Below are positions 1 to 11,430 of a stretch of 64,000 nucleotides of DNA, one piece after another. The notes below the pieces were generated by a model. It was not told where the DNA came from and searched no databases. It saw nothing but the letters and a program-made list of their open reading frames with translations. The stretch's first letter is position 1; each line of letters begins with the position of its first letter. Made by a program: the position numbers and the translations under genes. Source of the DNA: Ixodes scapularis (Eukaryota; Arthropoda; Arachnida; Ixodida; Ixodidae); assembly GCF_016920785.2 (NCBI RefSeq), contig NW_024609951.1, positions 1,488,001 to 1,552,000 of the forward strand, in the 5' to 3' direction.

Positions 1-44
1 TCTCGGCTTTTCTACATCATGATCAATATCCACCACCTCGCCTG

Positions 45-1313
45 CGCGCTCACTGTTTTTGATTCACTTTGTAGGCTACGAAGTAGCGTTTTAACAGCTT
101 CTTGTTGAGACCGCGGCGGCGAATAGATGTCCACACCCACACTTTCCTTCCGGATGAAGGCTGTAGCGGCTAGCGTCGACACGTTGTTTGTCTTAAATCC
201 GGAGTCGGACGAACTGGCAGACTTCTGTTGTTATGCGCAACCACCTGAGCGTCGCCGCTCCCATCGTCAGCTGACTCGTGGGGCAGCATAGCGTAGGCCA
301 TCGCCATTACCTTCCGACCACGTACCAGATCTAAATCTGTAACTCCGGTGGTTTCTTGAAGCGCAGTGTTGTAGGGAAACGTGACGTAGGGCAACACATC
401 GTATCACGTCTAGTGCTCTACGTCGATGTATAAAAAGATAATGTCAACGACTGTATTGTTAAGCCGCTCCGTGAGCCCGTTCGTCTACGGGTGGTAGGCC
501 GTGGTGTGGCGAGGACTGGTGTGGCTGAGCTGAATAATTTCTTGTGTTAGCTGCACCATGAGCAATGATCCCCGAAGTGTAATAAGGACTTGAGGAGCGC
601 CATGTCGTAGGACGACGGACCCGACGAAAACGTTGGCGAGTTTCACAGCAGTCCCGGAGGGAAATAATTTTGTCTCGGCGTATCGTGTTAGATAATCACT
701 GGTTCCGATTATCCAACGGTTTACAAGGCTTGGCTGCTGAAAACGACCAAGTAGATTCATTCCAATCTGCTCGAACGGTGCAGTTGGCGGAGGAACTCAC
801 TGCAGGAGACCTGCCGGCTTCGTCGGCGGTTTCTTGCGTCGCTGGCACTTGTTGCATAATTCTGTGTAGAGGTGAACGGTTGTGGAAAGCTTGGGCCAGT
901 AATACTTTTGCCAATGCAGGCCAGTATCCGGCTGTAACTTAGGTGTCCGGACGTCAGTTCGTCGTCGCAGTCTCGGAATATATTCTCTTGAAGATCGGTT
1001 AGGATTACCAGCATCCATGTCCAGTTGTTGTCCCCGATGTTTTCTTTGTAGAGTACACTTTTTCGAATGCGAATGTCGGCAAGGATCGTGAGAAACTGCG
1101 TGGCATGGTATTCACGCGCCCTTCCAATATCTCAATTAGTGCCCACAGCTCAGGATCGTCTCGTTGACGTCGTGCCAGATTGTCGGTGGTCATTGCTTCT
1201 AGGAAGCACACATCGTCATTGTCGGCGCTGCTGCCGGAAGGTATCTCGACAGAGGGCCTGGGCAGGCAGTCGGCGTCGCTTTGCTTGCGGACTGACTTGT
1301 ACGCTACAGTCAT
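45..1313 (-). pseudogene. G1 integrase (zinc-binding, catalytic core, GPY/F end)
   Basis: Fragments in several frames encode a Ty3/gypsy integrase, the enzyme that inserts retroelement cDNA into chromosomes. Near 1005-1313 lies the RNase H-integrase connection (motif SDADCLPR). Near 700-1000 the H2C2 zinc-finger region survives only as mixed frames. At 485-760 the core reads NRWIIGTSDYLTRYAETK and ends at TTAYHP, where the following Gln codon is a stop (TAG). Below this the frame continues through the part carrying the catalytic Glu (TNGLTER-like). At 170-397 it reads YNTALQETTGVTDLDLVRGR, and near 65-115 a GPY/F-like LLKRYFVAYKV. This copy therefore keeps the C-terminal third that the element at 23.6 kb has lost. 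The second catalytic Asp motif is altered (LITLRGS in place of LTTDRGS). Confidence 0.8.
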
Positions 1314-1344
1314 GTTGAACTCTTGTAGTCGGAGACTCTATCGA

Positions 1345-2590
1345 GCGAGGCGTCCCGAAGGGTCTTTGAGGTTTGCAAGCCAGCAGAGCGAGTGGTGGTC
1401 CTTCACTACACGGAACGGGCTCCCTTACAAGTACCAACGAAATTTCGTGATTGACCGGACGACCGCAAGACATTCTGTTCAGTCGTGGAGTAAGTTATCT
1501 CCGTCTTGGACAATGTCTGACTGGCGTATGCGATGACTCGCTCGGTGCCTTCTTGTGCTTGAACCAGTATCGCTTCACGTCCTGTGTTACAAGCGTCCGT
1601 GTGAATCTCGGTTTCCGCATCCTGATCACAAAAGGTCCGAGAACAGGAGTCTATACTCTTTGCTTCAGCTCGTCAATTGCCTGCTGCTGCTCCTCGGCTC
1701 ATTTGAAATTCTCGGCGTCCTTTCTGAGGTTTGTGAGCGGTGCGGAAATCCTTGCGAATCCTGAACGAAGCGCTGAGCGTAGGCACATGGTCCAAGGGAT
1801 CTTCGCGCGGCCTTCTTGTTTTTCGGCGTTGGAAATGCCGCGACGGCGCGAGTCTTCTCTGAGTCTGGGCGACCGCCTTCGTTACTAACCAGGCCACCTA
1901 GGAACTTGAGTTCATCATAGGCTGACCGTCACTTTGACAGCTTGAGGAAGAGTCCGGCGGTCCATATGGCTTGAAGAATGGCTTGAGCAAGTCGCCGTAA
2001 GTGCTCGTCGAAGTCGCCGGAAAACACTACGACATCGTCCAGGTAGACGAGACAGCTCTGCCACTTCAGTTCTGCCAGTACGGTGTCCATGACACGCTAA
2101 AACGTTGCTGGCGCCGTGCATAGTCCGAAGGGAAATGCACGGCGCCAGCAACTTTCCAGTCAGCGGAAGAGCTTGTAGTCTTACAGTCCATCCGGCGTGA
2201 CGAAAGCTGCCTTCTCTCGGTCCCGTTCTTTGGCTTCAATCTGCCAGTAGCCGCTCTTCAGGTCCATCGATAAAAAGTATCGAGAGTGGCGTTGCCGGTT
2301 TAGCGTGTCGTCGATTAGGGGGAGTGGGTAGACATCTTCCTTCGTCTCCGCGTTTAGCTTCCGGTAGAGCACGCAGAACCTGAGCGTTCTGTCCTTCTTC
2401 TTAGCTAGTAGGGCTGGAGTGTCCCACGGACTGGTTAAATGCTAAATTATGTCGTGGTTCAGCATCTCTTAAACGTCCTCCTTGATCACGTCTCTTTCTT
2501 TTACGGAGACTCCTTACGACGATCGATACACAGGGAGCGCGTCGTCCCTGGTAACGATGCGGTGCTTTGCAACGGCGGTTTAGCATACCT
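1345..2590 (-). pseudogene. G1 reverse transcriptase and RNase H
   Basis: The RT reads KKDRTLRFC and YRKLNAETKEDVYPLPLIDDTL, then SMDLKSGYWQIE at 2181-2372, the Asp-containing motif A of Ty3/gypsy RTs. The active-site YLDD box is still encoded near 2030-2045. RNase H is recognisable near 1600-1660 from an EIHTDA motif and further on from VIAYASQTLSK. The reading frame shifts repeatedly, and an inverted duplication (2104-2152) interrupts the palm domain. At the N-terminal side (2401-2590) the RT connects directly to gag sequence, so protease is absent. The family is certain from the motifs; the copy is dead. Confidence 0.82.
2104..2152. repeat. Local inverted duplication inside G1 RT
   Basis: A perfect 17-bp stem (GTTGCTGGCGCCGTGCA and its complement) is separated by 15 bases. 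The related element at 25.3 kb has only the first arm at the matching RT position. The second arm, with about 20 further bases, is therefore extra sequence in this copy, as expected from a template switch during reverse transcription or replication. Confidence 0.8.
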
Positions 2591-2601
2591 TCAACGATGT
2601 C

Positions 2602-3115
2602 CTAAAGCAGTCGCTCTGTTCGGAGAACTCGTTGAACCTTCTCTCTCAATAGTTTGGCGATGGAAAGTGGGGCCGTGCGTGTGGCAGCGGGCAGCAGCTT
2701 CTTCAGCTCTTCTTGGACGACTTCACGTATGATGTCGCGGATGCCAGTGATGCTGAAACTGATGTCGTAGCACGATAGCGAAGAAGCAGCTACGCTCGAG
2801 TGTCGACGGTAGTGGCTAGCTCTTGAGAAGAGGGCACGTTTCATGTTTATGGCCTCGGTGATAAAATATTCGACGGTAGAAGTACGGTTGCGAACAAGAC
2901 CACGAAAAATGTCATACTTCACACCCCACATGAGGATAAGCAGCTTTTTTTTGCCGATTGCTTGAGGGTCGGCGCGAGCGATCGGGTGCACAGCATCCTA
3001 GACGAAGCGGGTGTGCCTCATTTAGGCCTTGGGTCCTTGCTCGAAGGAGGTCTTCGGCCCTCTCGCGTCGCTGTTGGCTGGCAAACGTCTTCTTCAGTTC
3101 TTGCTTTTAGACATC
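2602..3115 (-). pseudogene. G1 gag fragment
   Basis: This encodes part of the gag structural polyprotein. It aligns by eye with the gag of the element at 27.2-27.6 kb: GLVRNRTSTVEYFITEAINM here against GLVRNPPITVRDFITEATNI there. A following segment, IIREVVQEELKKLLPA, matches the linker before the zinc knuckle in the relative. The sequence runs out before the CCHC knuckle, where it is fused to RT. Upstream of about 3115 the similarity to gag stops, so the copy is also truncated at its 5' side. Confidence 0.75.
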
Positions 3116-4400
3116 TCGCAAAAGTTCAATTGGGTTTGCTTCTATCGTATTATAGCTTATTTTAGGAAGGGGTGACTGCGACAGCTCAACAAAAATCTCA
3201 ATAAATCCTCATTCCTTAGCCACAATAAAATGAGTATTTTAAGGCTTGCTTTTACTAGCCTTATGTATGGATTATATACACTGAACACAGCCTCACTAGA
3301 AGATGTAGGGAGTTTCTTGATAGTTAAAATATTACGAAGATCATAGAACAAAATAATTTTGAAATGTATTTATAGCGTAAGCCGCCATCACCCGGCATCT
3401 GACCCCTCTAGTTGCGCTTCGGTGAAACAAATTGATTCTCATCTCTAAAGAGGCAGTCACATGAATTTGTGCAAAAATACGTGTTTGCCTTTTTAAAGTT
3501 AAATTTATTATATGAACTAAATAATTACAAGCATAAATGAAAGATTTTTATTAAAGGAAGTAAAAGTGCGCAGGTGAGACTATAAACTGCGCGGATTTTG
3601 ACATTATATGTCTAACACTTTTGGCATTGCTGCCACTACGAACGCTCGCCATGTATTCCTAAATGCCGCTGCAAGTTGTTCTTGAGTATATTTAATTCCT
3701 GTTCAGTTCCTCCTCATTCAGAATCGTAATCATACAACGACAGCTTCAACTCAACGATTTGGACCCCAAGTGTCAACTCAAACACTGATTAAACTCGATC
3801 TACGGCAACGCGCCGACGCAGCCTTTGTATCCACACTGTGTCAGTGTTTGATCGTTGTGTGATGGCGTTAAAATCTGAGCGAACGGGCCTTACCATCTCC
3901 CCTATACCTCTAACCCGACAGCACGTTGGAATCGATGTTCTTGTAAGACCAATCAACCGTCCGTCTTGTATTCCGTGATCACGGTATCCAAGGATATTCA
4001 CGGAGAACGATAAAAGATATGCCACTGATAGTAACGCGAGCATGTGTCTTCAGAAACTCTCTCAGCCTAGCTAAACAATAAATACAGTTTCGGTGGCGTT
4101 GGTCAAACACGGTGTACTAAGCGAAGTTATAATTAACAAGAAACGTTGGAGAGTTTGAAAATAAAAAAGCTAGACACAACGAAAGTACACTTCCCAGGAT
4201 AATAATTCATAAAAATGTGGACAACGGAGTCACATTAATTCTCGTTGTGTTCAATAATATTGCCTATCTTTTGGCATATGAACTTTTATAAAAATCTTGC
4301 CTACCTATATTATGGGGTGCGCAACCTCAGTGGCACGGTGTTAGAGCTACGTGACCGGAAGAGTGCTGCAGTTTTTCGTTAAAGGAGCTGTGCAACGATT
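3116..4400. other. Anonymous AT-rich sequence
   Basis: I see no gene, LTR, tandem repeat or recognisable element. Short open frames here (for example 3157-3351 and 3789-4043, both minus) match no family I know and have no supporting signals. Confidence 0.5.
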
Positions 4401-4559
4401 TTAACCTTGAAAGAATTGGCATTTTCTGCTTTTTATATTGTTCACTCTGTCACAAATGGTAGAAAACACACCTCCTTTCATCAAAATGTTGCGACTCCAC
4501 CGCGTAAGAGCGAGGCAAAACTTAGAATATTTCCCGACCTGCAGCCACGAGCGGCGGCC

Positions 4560-4639
4560 ATGAGAAACAAGCGGAGTGACGTCACTTGGGTAGTTGTAAA
4601 AAAAGATAGCAAGTTGTGCGAATACCTGCTCGATATAAG
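4560..4639 (+). other. Candidate first coding exon with canonical donor
   Basis: A start codon in a GC-rich context (GCGGCGGCCATGAG) opens a 27-codon frame ending in CTCGATATAAG followed by GTAAGT, a consensus 5' splice site. The encoded start is MRNKRSDVTWVVVKKD. A palindromic CRE-like TGACGTCA lies inside the exon at 4577-4584, and the same octamer recurs at 4977-4984. I do not recognise the protein, and no second exon can be assigned in the following kilobases. It could be the 5' exon of a host gene or of a spliced transposase gene, or a chance coincidence of ATG and donor. Confidence 0.3.
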
Positions 4640-5280
4640 GTAAGTTTTCTATAAATCTTGTCGTTCCAACATTTATATAAATGCTTCATAACCCTGGTAT
4701 TATCGACAAAACTTTCATTATACGGAGTTTTAGTGGCGCCTTCTATCCTAGGTCCACAAAACCGCAAATAGCCGCCAGAAGCCGGAGGGGGAGGGGGACA
4801 GCGCCGGACGGGCAAGGACGGGTATGACCGGACCCGGATGAAACTTTCCTCCTTTCACCGTATATTTCCCGGGGCGCCCGCCAGCACGTGGTCACGCGGT
4901 CGCGAGCAGATGAGTTCTCGCTGCTCGCTGATGGCTCTAAAGAGAGAACTTTTCCGGAACCCCGCGCCTACTCAAGTGACGTCACTGCGCACGTGACCCG
5001 GAAGACGATGTACGAGTTGAGAGGCGGCAAAAACCTGGATATTTTTCATTGTTTTTAAATAAAAACTGGCGTATCCAAGCAAAATGTGTTTTCTGTAATT
5101 CACTGCAGAAGTGTCAGGCATCAACTTCCACAATTATTTAAGCAAAGCCCTGAAATTCTTGCAGAGCTCTTTTAAACGATAATAGTCAAAGCGTTTTAAC
5201 ACAATCATTGATAAGTGAATCTGAGGGAATACCTACGAAATGATTATATGAAGTAAAACTTCCGTGGCGCAGTTCTGGTT
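4640..5280. other. Unassigned GC-rich then AT-rich spacer
   Basis: The stretch 4780-5030 is GC-rich with CACGTG E-box-like motifs and one TGACGTCA, suggesting promoter-like composition or an unrecognised repeat. No coding sequence can be supported. After 5035 it becomes AT-rich without visible structure. Confidence 0.35.
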
Positions 5281-5740
5281 CAAAGTTGAGCATAAGCGAC
5301 ACCAAAGTTTTTAGGAGACACCAGCTGAACAACCCAAGCACACAAATGTAAGAAGGACGAGAGAGACGCATTCAACCGCTGGACTACCAACTGAAATTTA
5401 ATGAAACACTTCATCTTCATCGACAGGCTAGGATCAATCATACCTAGCTTGCTTCACTTCTTCCTCTTTTTCTCATTTTTAAACTAAGGCAACCTCCTCG
5501 TCTGTCTACTTGTGGGCGGTACTTGCCTTAGTTTAAAAATGAGAAAAAGAGGAGGAAGTAAAGCAAGCTAGGTATGATTGATCCTAGCCTGTCGATGAAG
5601 ATGAGGTGTTTCATTAAATTTCAGTTGGTAGTCCAGCGGTTGAATGCGTCTCTGTCGTCCTTCTTACATTTGTGTGTTTGGGTTGTTCAGCAGGTGTCTC
5701 CTAAATATGTGTAACCAACGTGCTCAACTCTTTCCGGTGA
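5281..5740. mobile_element. Long fold-back (hairpin) element
   Basis: The arms 5309-5491 and 5524-5705 are near-perfect reverse complements of about 183 bp around a 32-base loop (5492-5523). Weaker complementarity (for example GTTGAGCA in both outer flanks) extends the arms to roughly 5281 and 5740. The right arm contains AGTTGGTAGTCCAGCGGTTG, which I associate with a repeat common in tick genomes. No clear target duplication is seen. It is a fold-back MITE or a palindromised copy of a dispersed repeat, without coding capacity. Confidence 0.8.
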
Positions 5741-6830
5741 CACCAAGGTAACTATGTTTATGTTTCCTATGTATTCAGTCAAAGGAAAACCTGCTGTTCC
5801 TTTAAATTATGCTATTTCTAAATTATTTTTTTCTTTCTACAATGAGATACATTAGTTCTTTCGGCTTTCTTTTTTGGAATAGTTTATTTGACAAAAAATG
5901 ACTGCCTTCGTTTTTTTTTATTCAATTATACTCTCATTGTTTTCTGTGAAGCACAGTTCTAATAAATTAGCCATCCAGACATTACAAAGGAGTTACAGTT
6001 GCACTTCCTTTTTTTTCCCCAGGGTGAACATTCCAATGGGAAATTCTCCAGATTTCATCCGTGTTTTCTCCTGCAGTCCTAACTCGATTATGAACATTCA
6101 AAAGAAGTGCGCATTGTGGTAACCAACGCGGGCCACAATTCAATATACATATTGAATTGAATAAAATTCACCAAGTTAAAACCTGGATCTCTCATGGCGC
6201 GCATGTGCACTGATAATGTAGATATAAAAAAGTTTAAGTATGTGAAAAAAATCTAAGAAAACTCGCATTGCATCAGTTTGCCTAATTGCTACTCTTCCGG
6301 CCAGTTTTTGTTCTTAACAAAATTACGCGGCTCATTTGTTTCAAACGCTTTATTGTTTTTATAATGTTCAATATTTTTTGCTGCCTGTCGTGTTTTTCGA
6401 ACTATAGTTCCCCTAGGTCGCACGTGAAATCGTAATTATCAACGCATCTTCATAAGTGCGAGTTTTATTAGCACAGACGAAACAATAACCTCTATGACAA
6501 AGAACTCATCATTAAAAAATCTGGGATGTACAAAATTTGTATTATCTCATCATGTTGAACAAAATTAAAAAGCAAATCATTTCGTTGTCCGCACCCGTAG
6601 ATAGTCCACGCCGCGTAAATTGTCAACTTTCAAACCTCTATAGTCCCTGGACTATATTCCAGAATATAAGGCGCTTTAGAGCTGATAAAAACATTGACTA
6701 CTCGATACCATCTCTCAATTTTATCTACCAAGCAAAACATGGGCAATAATCTGATCATCCCAATCTGGTAAGCATATAAAATAATCATCAACGTTTCCGT
6801 TATCGGAATCACAACTCTTGCTGCTACATA
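5741..6830. other. Anonymous AT-rich sequence
   Basis: I see nothing beyond short homopolymer T runs. The open frames here (5898-6122 and 6537-6749, plus) have low-complexity composition and no family resemblance. Confidence 0.45.
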
Positions 6831-6834
6831 ATAA

Positions 6835-8630
6835 TTATAATAATAATATTTTTATTCACACAACGCTTTCGGTATGTCAAATGACGGGTCCATCTAAGCC
6901 GACAATGGCCTGTAGGACTGGACCCAGCGAATTCGCATAGGCGAAAAAAAAAGAACGCATAAATAAAAAAACACGTAAAGAAGGCTTCGGCTAACTAGCC
7001 TCCCAAGTCAAATCCAAAAAACAAGTATGCATAAGCGAGAACAAAACAAATAACACACATAGAACCAAACACCCGATCATAAGCTGCAACTAACCAGCCT
7101 CCCAATTCAAGTCTAAATGACAACAACACAATAATTAGCTTTCACAAGCATAATGATGAAGCAACTTTTTCAACTCTCCTTTGTCAGTAACACTGAAAAT
7201 GTTCAGGAAGGGTATTAAAATATCTGAGACGTGAAATAACCGCAGTCGTTTTCAATATCTAGTGACGCATCTTTGTACTTCATACCGAGGAGACGTTCTG
7301 GGGAGGCAGGATGGTGTATGAAGCGTTTTAAAACTTTCAGTCCAAACGTGGCGCAGCACAACAGTTTCAGTATACAAACTACGTAATCTTGGCATCTGTA
7401 AATCTCTAAAAAAAATCGTCACTGTATAAAAAACTTAAGTTGTACGCTACACTTCGCAACATTCTTTTCAAAATGTTGTCGAGTTTAGAGCGCCAATATC
7501 TTGTGCAATGGGCATGTGGCGTCACCCCATATCGCAGTACACTGTACGCAAGAGTATAAACAATCGTTTTTCTAACCTTAAAAGTAACAAACACTCTCAT
7601 ATTATACAACATACATGCAACTCCCCTTAGCACACTACACACATGAGCCATTTGTTTGTTCCACCACATATCATATCCAAAAAACAAGACCCATATATCT
7701 TGTATTGTCTACCCAGGGAACAGGCTTACAAGAACAAGGTTTACAACCAGAACTGTGTAGGAGAAAAGGGGCATTAGAAAATTCAGGTTTCAGGGGATTA
7801 CGGAAACGGACGAGTTTAGTTTTTAATGGGTTAACTCTTACACGGTTGGACGCAGACCAATCCATAGCTTTAAGCACATTTAACTTTAGAGCGTGAACCG
7901 CCTTTTCGAAATTGATATGTCGTGAAACAAGCAAGGTTTCATCGGCATACTGAAAACTATTACATCAGAAATAACAGATTGTTGGTCATTTACATAAACA
8001 TTAAAAAGTAATGGGGATAGCACCGACCCCTGAGGGGACGCCGGTTTCGAGAAAATGCGTTGAGCTACTAACTTTACCTATACAAACCACCTGGGCCTTA
8101 CCTTCTAACTGATTTGTCAGGAGCGAGTGAAAAGGTCCACCGAAACCGAACCTCCAAAGCCTCTCCAATAACATCTTCTGAATTATTTACCTTATCGAAG
8201 GCCTTGCTGACGGCTAGAAAAACGGCACAACAAAACATGTTACCCTCAAAAGCAAAGTACATTTTGTCAGCTACATCCTCTAAAAGCAATTGCGTACCAC
8301 TCCCAGATATAAACCGACATTGCCTAGAAGAAAACAGTGAACAATTATCTATGAAACGGTTCATTATACGAAAGATGTGTTTCTAAAAAAAACATGTTCT
8401 AGCACGGGCAAACCGAAATCGGGCGGTAGTTCTCTAATTTTTTTAGGATCCCCGCCTTTGAAGATCGGTCGCGCAATAGCAGTCTTAAGCTCATTAGGGA
8501 TCACGCCCGATTCGATAAATCCATTTAATATGAAAAGAAGTATATCCTGCAGATATCTGAAGTTTCTTTGAAGACATCCAAGTGTTAGACTATGCACGCC
8601 TGAACACCTACTAGGCTTAAAGCTGAAGAA
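6835..8630 (-). mobile_element. 5'-truncated CR1/Jockey-like LINE
   Basis: This non-LTR retrotransposon lies on the minus strand. Its 3' tail is the TAA-type repeat at about 6830-6860, its 3' UTR covers 6860-7130, and its RT ORF runs from 7133 up to about 8630. There the RT starts abruptly in the middle of the domain beside another AT-rich tail, which is the usual result of incomplete target-primed reverse transcription. The same family appears again as a short tail at 52.6-53.2 kb. Confidence 0.85.
7133..8630 (-). pseudogene. LINE reverse transcriptase (ORF2 C-terminal part)
   Basis: Frame-shifted pieces form an ordered non-LTR RT. From high to low coordinates they are: ESGVIPNELKTAIARPIFKG (fingers, near 8450-8530); FLAVSKAFDKV (motif A region, near 8190); GVPQGSVLSPLLFN (near 8000-8045); and YADE at 7938-7949 in place of the catalytic YADD. 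Then come SNRVRVNPLKTKLVRF (thumb side, 7800-7850) and the C-terminal region to the stop near 7133. The YADD to YADE change would remove one metal-binding Asp. No endonuclease is present because of 5' truncation. Confidence 0.85.
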
Positions 8631-8639
8631 AAGGAAGTA

Positions 8640-8770
8640 ATAATAATACAATATAATACAATACAACATTTATTTGAATGAATTAAATGAATTAATAATA
8701 ATAAGAAGAAGAAGGAGGAGAAGGATTGTATTAAAGAATAATAATAATAATCATCAATCAATCATTCCTC
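8640..8770. repeat. AT-rich tails of two adjacent retroelements
   Basis: The tract mixes AAT, AAG and TCAA simple repeats. Two breaks in pattern (8640-8665 and 8735-8765) look like separate LINE or SINE 3' tails on the minus strand, one of them abutting the truncated LINE to the left. Confidence 0.5.
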
Positions 8771-10185
8771 TATTTGGTGCCCAGATAAGGTCTTGGTTCT
8801 GGCACACAGACATCTTCAAACACTAGCTAAAGTAATCATTGTAATGCTAGTACCATTTGTTTTAACAAAACCAATGTTGAGAAGGTCACAAGATAAAACA
8901 AAGCTGTGCAAAACAATTTAGCAAGCCGTGAGCCATCCAAGCTAGCAGTTGTGATACAGGCACCAAAAGAAATTATTCAATTATCAGACATGAGAAACAT
9001 GGATGTGATTATTCCGAACATTGATATATTTTCAAGCATCTTACTCGTCACTTTTTTAATTAGACTTACAAGATACTCATTAAACGAATTTGACACTCTC
9101 TCGACAGCTCTTAACCATTGTGGTTGATCTCTTCCACTTGTTTCATGGAACAAGAACGACCCAAAACAAGGATTAGTTGTTGCTTTTTTTTTTTTTTAAA
9201 CACGTCGACTTTGTTATTACACGAAAGTAGAAAAAAGTCGCAAAAAAAAAAGAGATTTTCTGGCATTTCACAGTTCTTTGCTCAATTGGTTTCGATAGCG
9301 TTTGAAAACTGTTAGTTGTTCGATTGACTTTTTTTACATAATTCTTTTATATAACGCTTTTTTCGTACGAAGATTTGTGAGTAATTCTTTGGTAATTCAC
9401 GGTTTCCCATCCTTTCTATCAGTGCCTGAACATTTTACGGAAATCAGCTTTTATATTCTCCTTTCCTTTTTTGTTCAAGAACAAATATCATGCTTCATCT
9501 GAGTTCGTTTCATGCAAGACATCATCACAATTCAAACAAGATAGTTTCTGTCTGAAGTCGTAAATGTTACCAGGCGTTATAATCTGAAAGTGTATAGCGA
9601 ACTGCTCATTATGTTTTATGTTCAGTGTTTGCTTTTTTATATACACAATAATATACCCAAGTAATCGCCTATATGAGCTAGAACCACGACAGATTTGATG
9701 TGATGCACTGTAGCCTGTAAGAAATAAATCCAATTATTTCGATGATTCAGTCGTAGTTCTTGTTGCAGCATTTATCATAATATCACATTCACTCGCTTTA
9801 ATGAGCGCATCAAATTGTACTATAACTAACATGTCGTTTAAAGTGGCATGTTAAGATTCAGTTCGCCTCCCATGATTGCGTTGTATTTATTTTTTGATTC
9901 GCGATATCGAGGAAAAACTAAGTAAACCAAAAGAGAAAAGAGGTTCCCACTTGGCGGGCCATAGCAGATATCAATAATGCTTTTTCCTACCAGTCAGGAC
10001 AGCATCTCACAGTTTTTGTGAACACTGAAATAATGAAATTATGGGTTGCTTGCTTGCATTTTTAGATTTATAACGTTTTGTAGAGAGTTCGTGTGCGTTG
10101 ATGTACCGCCTTTGTACTGGATCTCATGCTTTTACTAGAAGATGAATTTTCGATTTTGTTTATTGAGATACTTGACAAGCGATGC
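8771..10185. other. Anonymous AT-rich sequence
   Basis: I see no gene or element. Poly-T runs at 9183-9198 and nearby make several short frames look open. None has a recognisable domain. Confidence 0.45.
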
Positions 10186-10497
10186 ACACTCTAAAAAAAA
10201 GTACGTGCGTCTACTTTCCTGGACAACATTCGGGTGGCCTATCACCGCAACTTAAGAAGCCAGCTCAGCGAATCACGATGCCGAAAATATGATTAGTCTA
10301 AAAAACGCAGTCTGAGTTCTGACATTAAGCAATGCAAAACGGGACGCTTGCATTGCTTAATATCACAACTGAGACTGCGTTTCTGGTCTAATCATGTGTT
10401 TCGGCACCGTCATTCGCTCAGCAGCCTCTGTAAGCTGTGGTGATAGGCTAATTGAGTGTTGTGGGGGAAATAAGGTGTGCAGATTTTTTTAGGATGC
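10186..10497. mobile_element. Fold-back MITE with imperfect arms
   Basis: The arms 10186-10337 and 10348-10497 are inverted copies with about 80-90% identity by eye, around a 10-base loop. The innermost stem, ATTAAGCAATGCAA, is perfect. The outer ends read CTCTAAAAAAAA on the left and TTTTTTTAGGA on the right, a mariner-like appearance. TGCA occurs just outside both ends, but the alignment of ends and TGCA is not clean, so I do not call a target duplication. Confidence 0.7.
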
Positions 10498-10739
10498 AAG
10501 GAGCCAGAGCTCGCGCCCTTGGCATCGGTTCTGAATCGCATGCCTAGTGATCACATTTCATAGTTTGGACGTCGCATCTTTATGTCACAACTAAGGTAAC
10601 ATAGGAAAAGTTGTTTATCATTTTGGTTTTTTAATACCACGCGCATGGGACTTATGGTTCAATGAAGCTACCGACACTTTCAACAAGCGGCGATGCTACA
10701 GCTGCCGTCGCTCTCCCTCTGGGCCATATCCAGACGGAG

Positions 10740-11430
10740 ACCTGTACGCTACTCGATTCAAGTAATCAAATTATTTGTAATCGATTACTAGAGTATGTTT
10801 CCAATCATTCGGATTCATTTATCAAAAAGTGATTCCAAGCGTAATCAGATTACTTATGTAAGTACCAAAATGACTTGTAACCGTTACTAACTCCCCTTTT
10901 TCCTTCCTAATGGCGTCCTTTTTGTGGAGGCACGCGGTTTAGAGAAGCTCGTTTAAGCGAACGCCGTTTTACCGACCCCAGTTCATCGAATTCCTTTATA
11001 GAGAAACCGAAGTTAGTGAAAATGGCGATGAGCCTCCTTTAGCGAATTCGGCCGCCGCGAAGCGGCTTGTACGGATAAGTCAGGTGAGTTAACATTTTTG
11101 TAAGGATCCGCCGCCAGACTGCAGCCGCAAAGCGGCGGGACCGCAGCAGGGGGCTTGGGTTAACGCGCGCACAAGTGACACACGCGTGAAGTAGAAAAGC
11201 CTTTTATAAAGAGTGTCCCCTTTTCGATAAATGGCATTTCTGTAAACTAAGACTCTGCTTTCTCTAAACCGAGCTTCGATAAAACGTGCCCGCTCTGTAA
11301 AATGTGCTTCGACGAAATGGCATTCGATCAACCGTAGTAAACACCAAGTTTTATACGGAGGAATCCTGGAACCCAGTGTCCGACAGGAGAGTGTTTTAGG
11401 TTGATTACAAAGATAATCAGATTATGGTTA
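10740..11430. repeat. Nested dispersed repeats (GTAATC-type interrupted by a GC-rich repeat)
   Basis: From 10740 to 10900 the sequence repeats GTAATC and GATTAC motifs, and the same type returns at 11400-11430. Between them (about 10905-11395) lies a different GC-richer block with internal inverted segments such as CGCCGCGAAGCGG and GCCGCAAAGCGGCGG and several TTCGATAAA-like words. The simplest reading is one dispersed repeat split by another. No coding sequence is seen. Confidence 0.45.

Larger units (their letters stand above)
45..3115 (-). mobile_element. Ty3/gypsy element G1, degenerate and internally deleted
   Basis: A minus-strand gag-pol relic reads, from high to low coordinates, gag, reverse transcriptase, RNase H and integrase. 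It is clearly the same family as the better preserved element at 23.6-28.5 kb: the two share long runs of similar protein in RT, integrase and gag. No LTR is visible at either end. Similarity to the relative stops near 3115 inside gag and near 45 just after the integrase GPY/F-like motif. The zinc knuckle and protease present in the relative are missing, because gag joins the RT N-terminus near 2590-2600. Many stops and frameshifts make it non-functional. The family call is strong; the exact ends are approximate. Confidence 0.85.

Noticed and set aside
10186..10497. Mariner-type element with TGCA target duplication
   Set aside because: TGCA is near both ends but the termini do not align symmetrically with it; kept as an unclassified fold-back.
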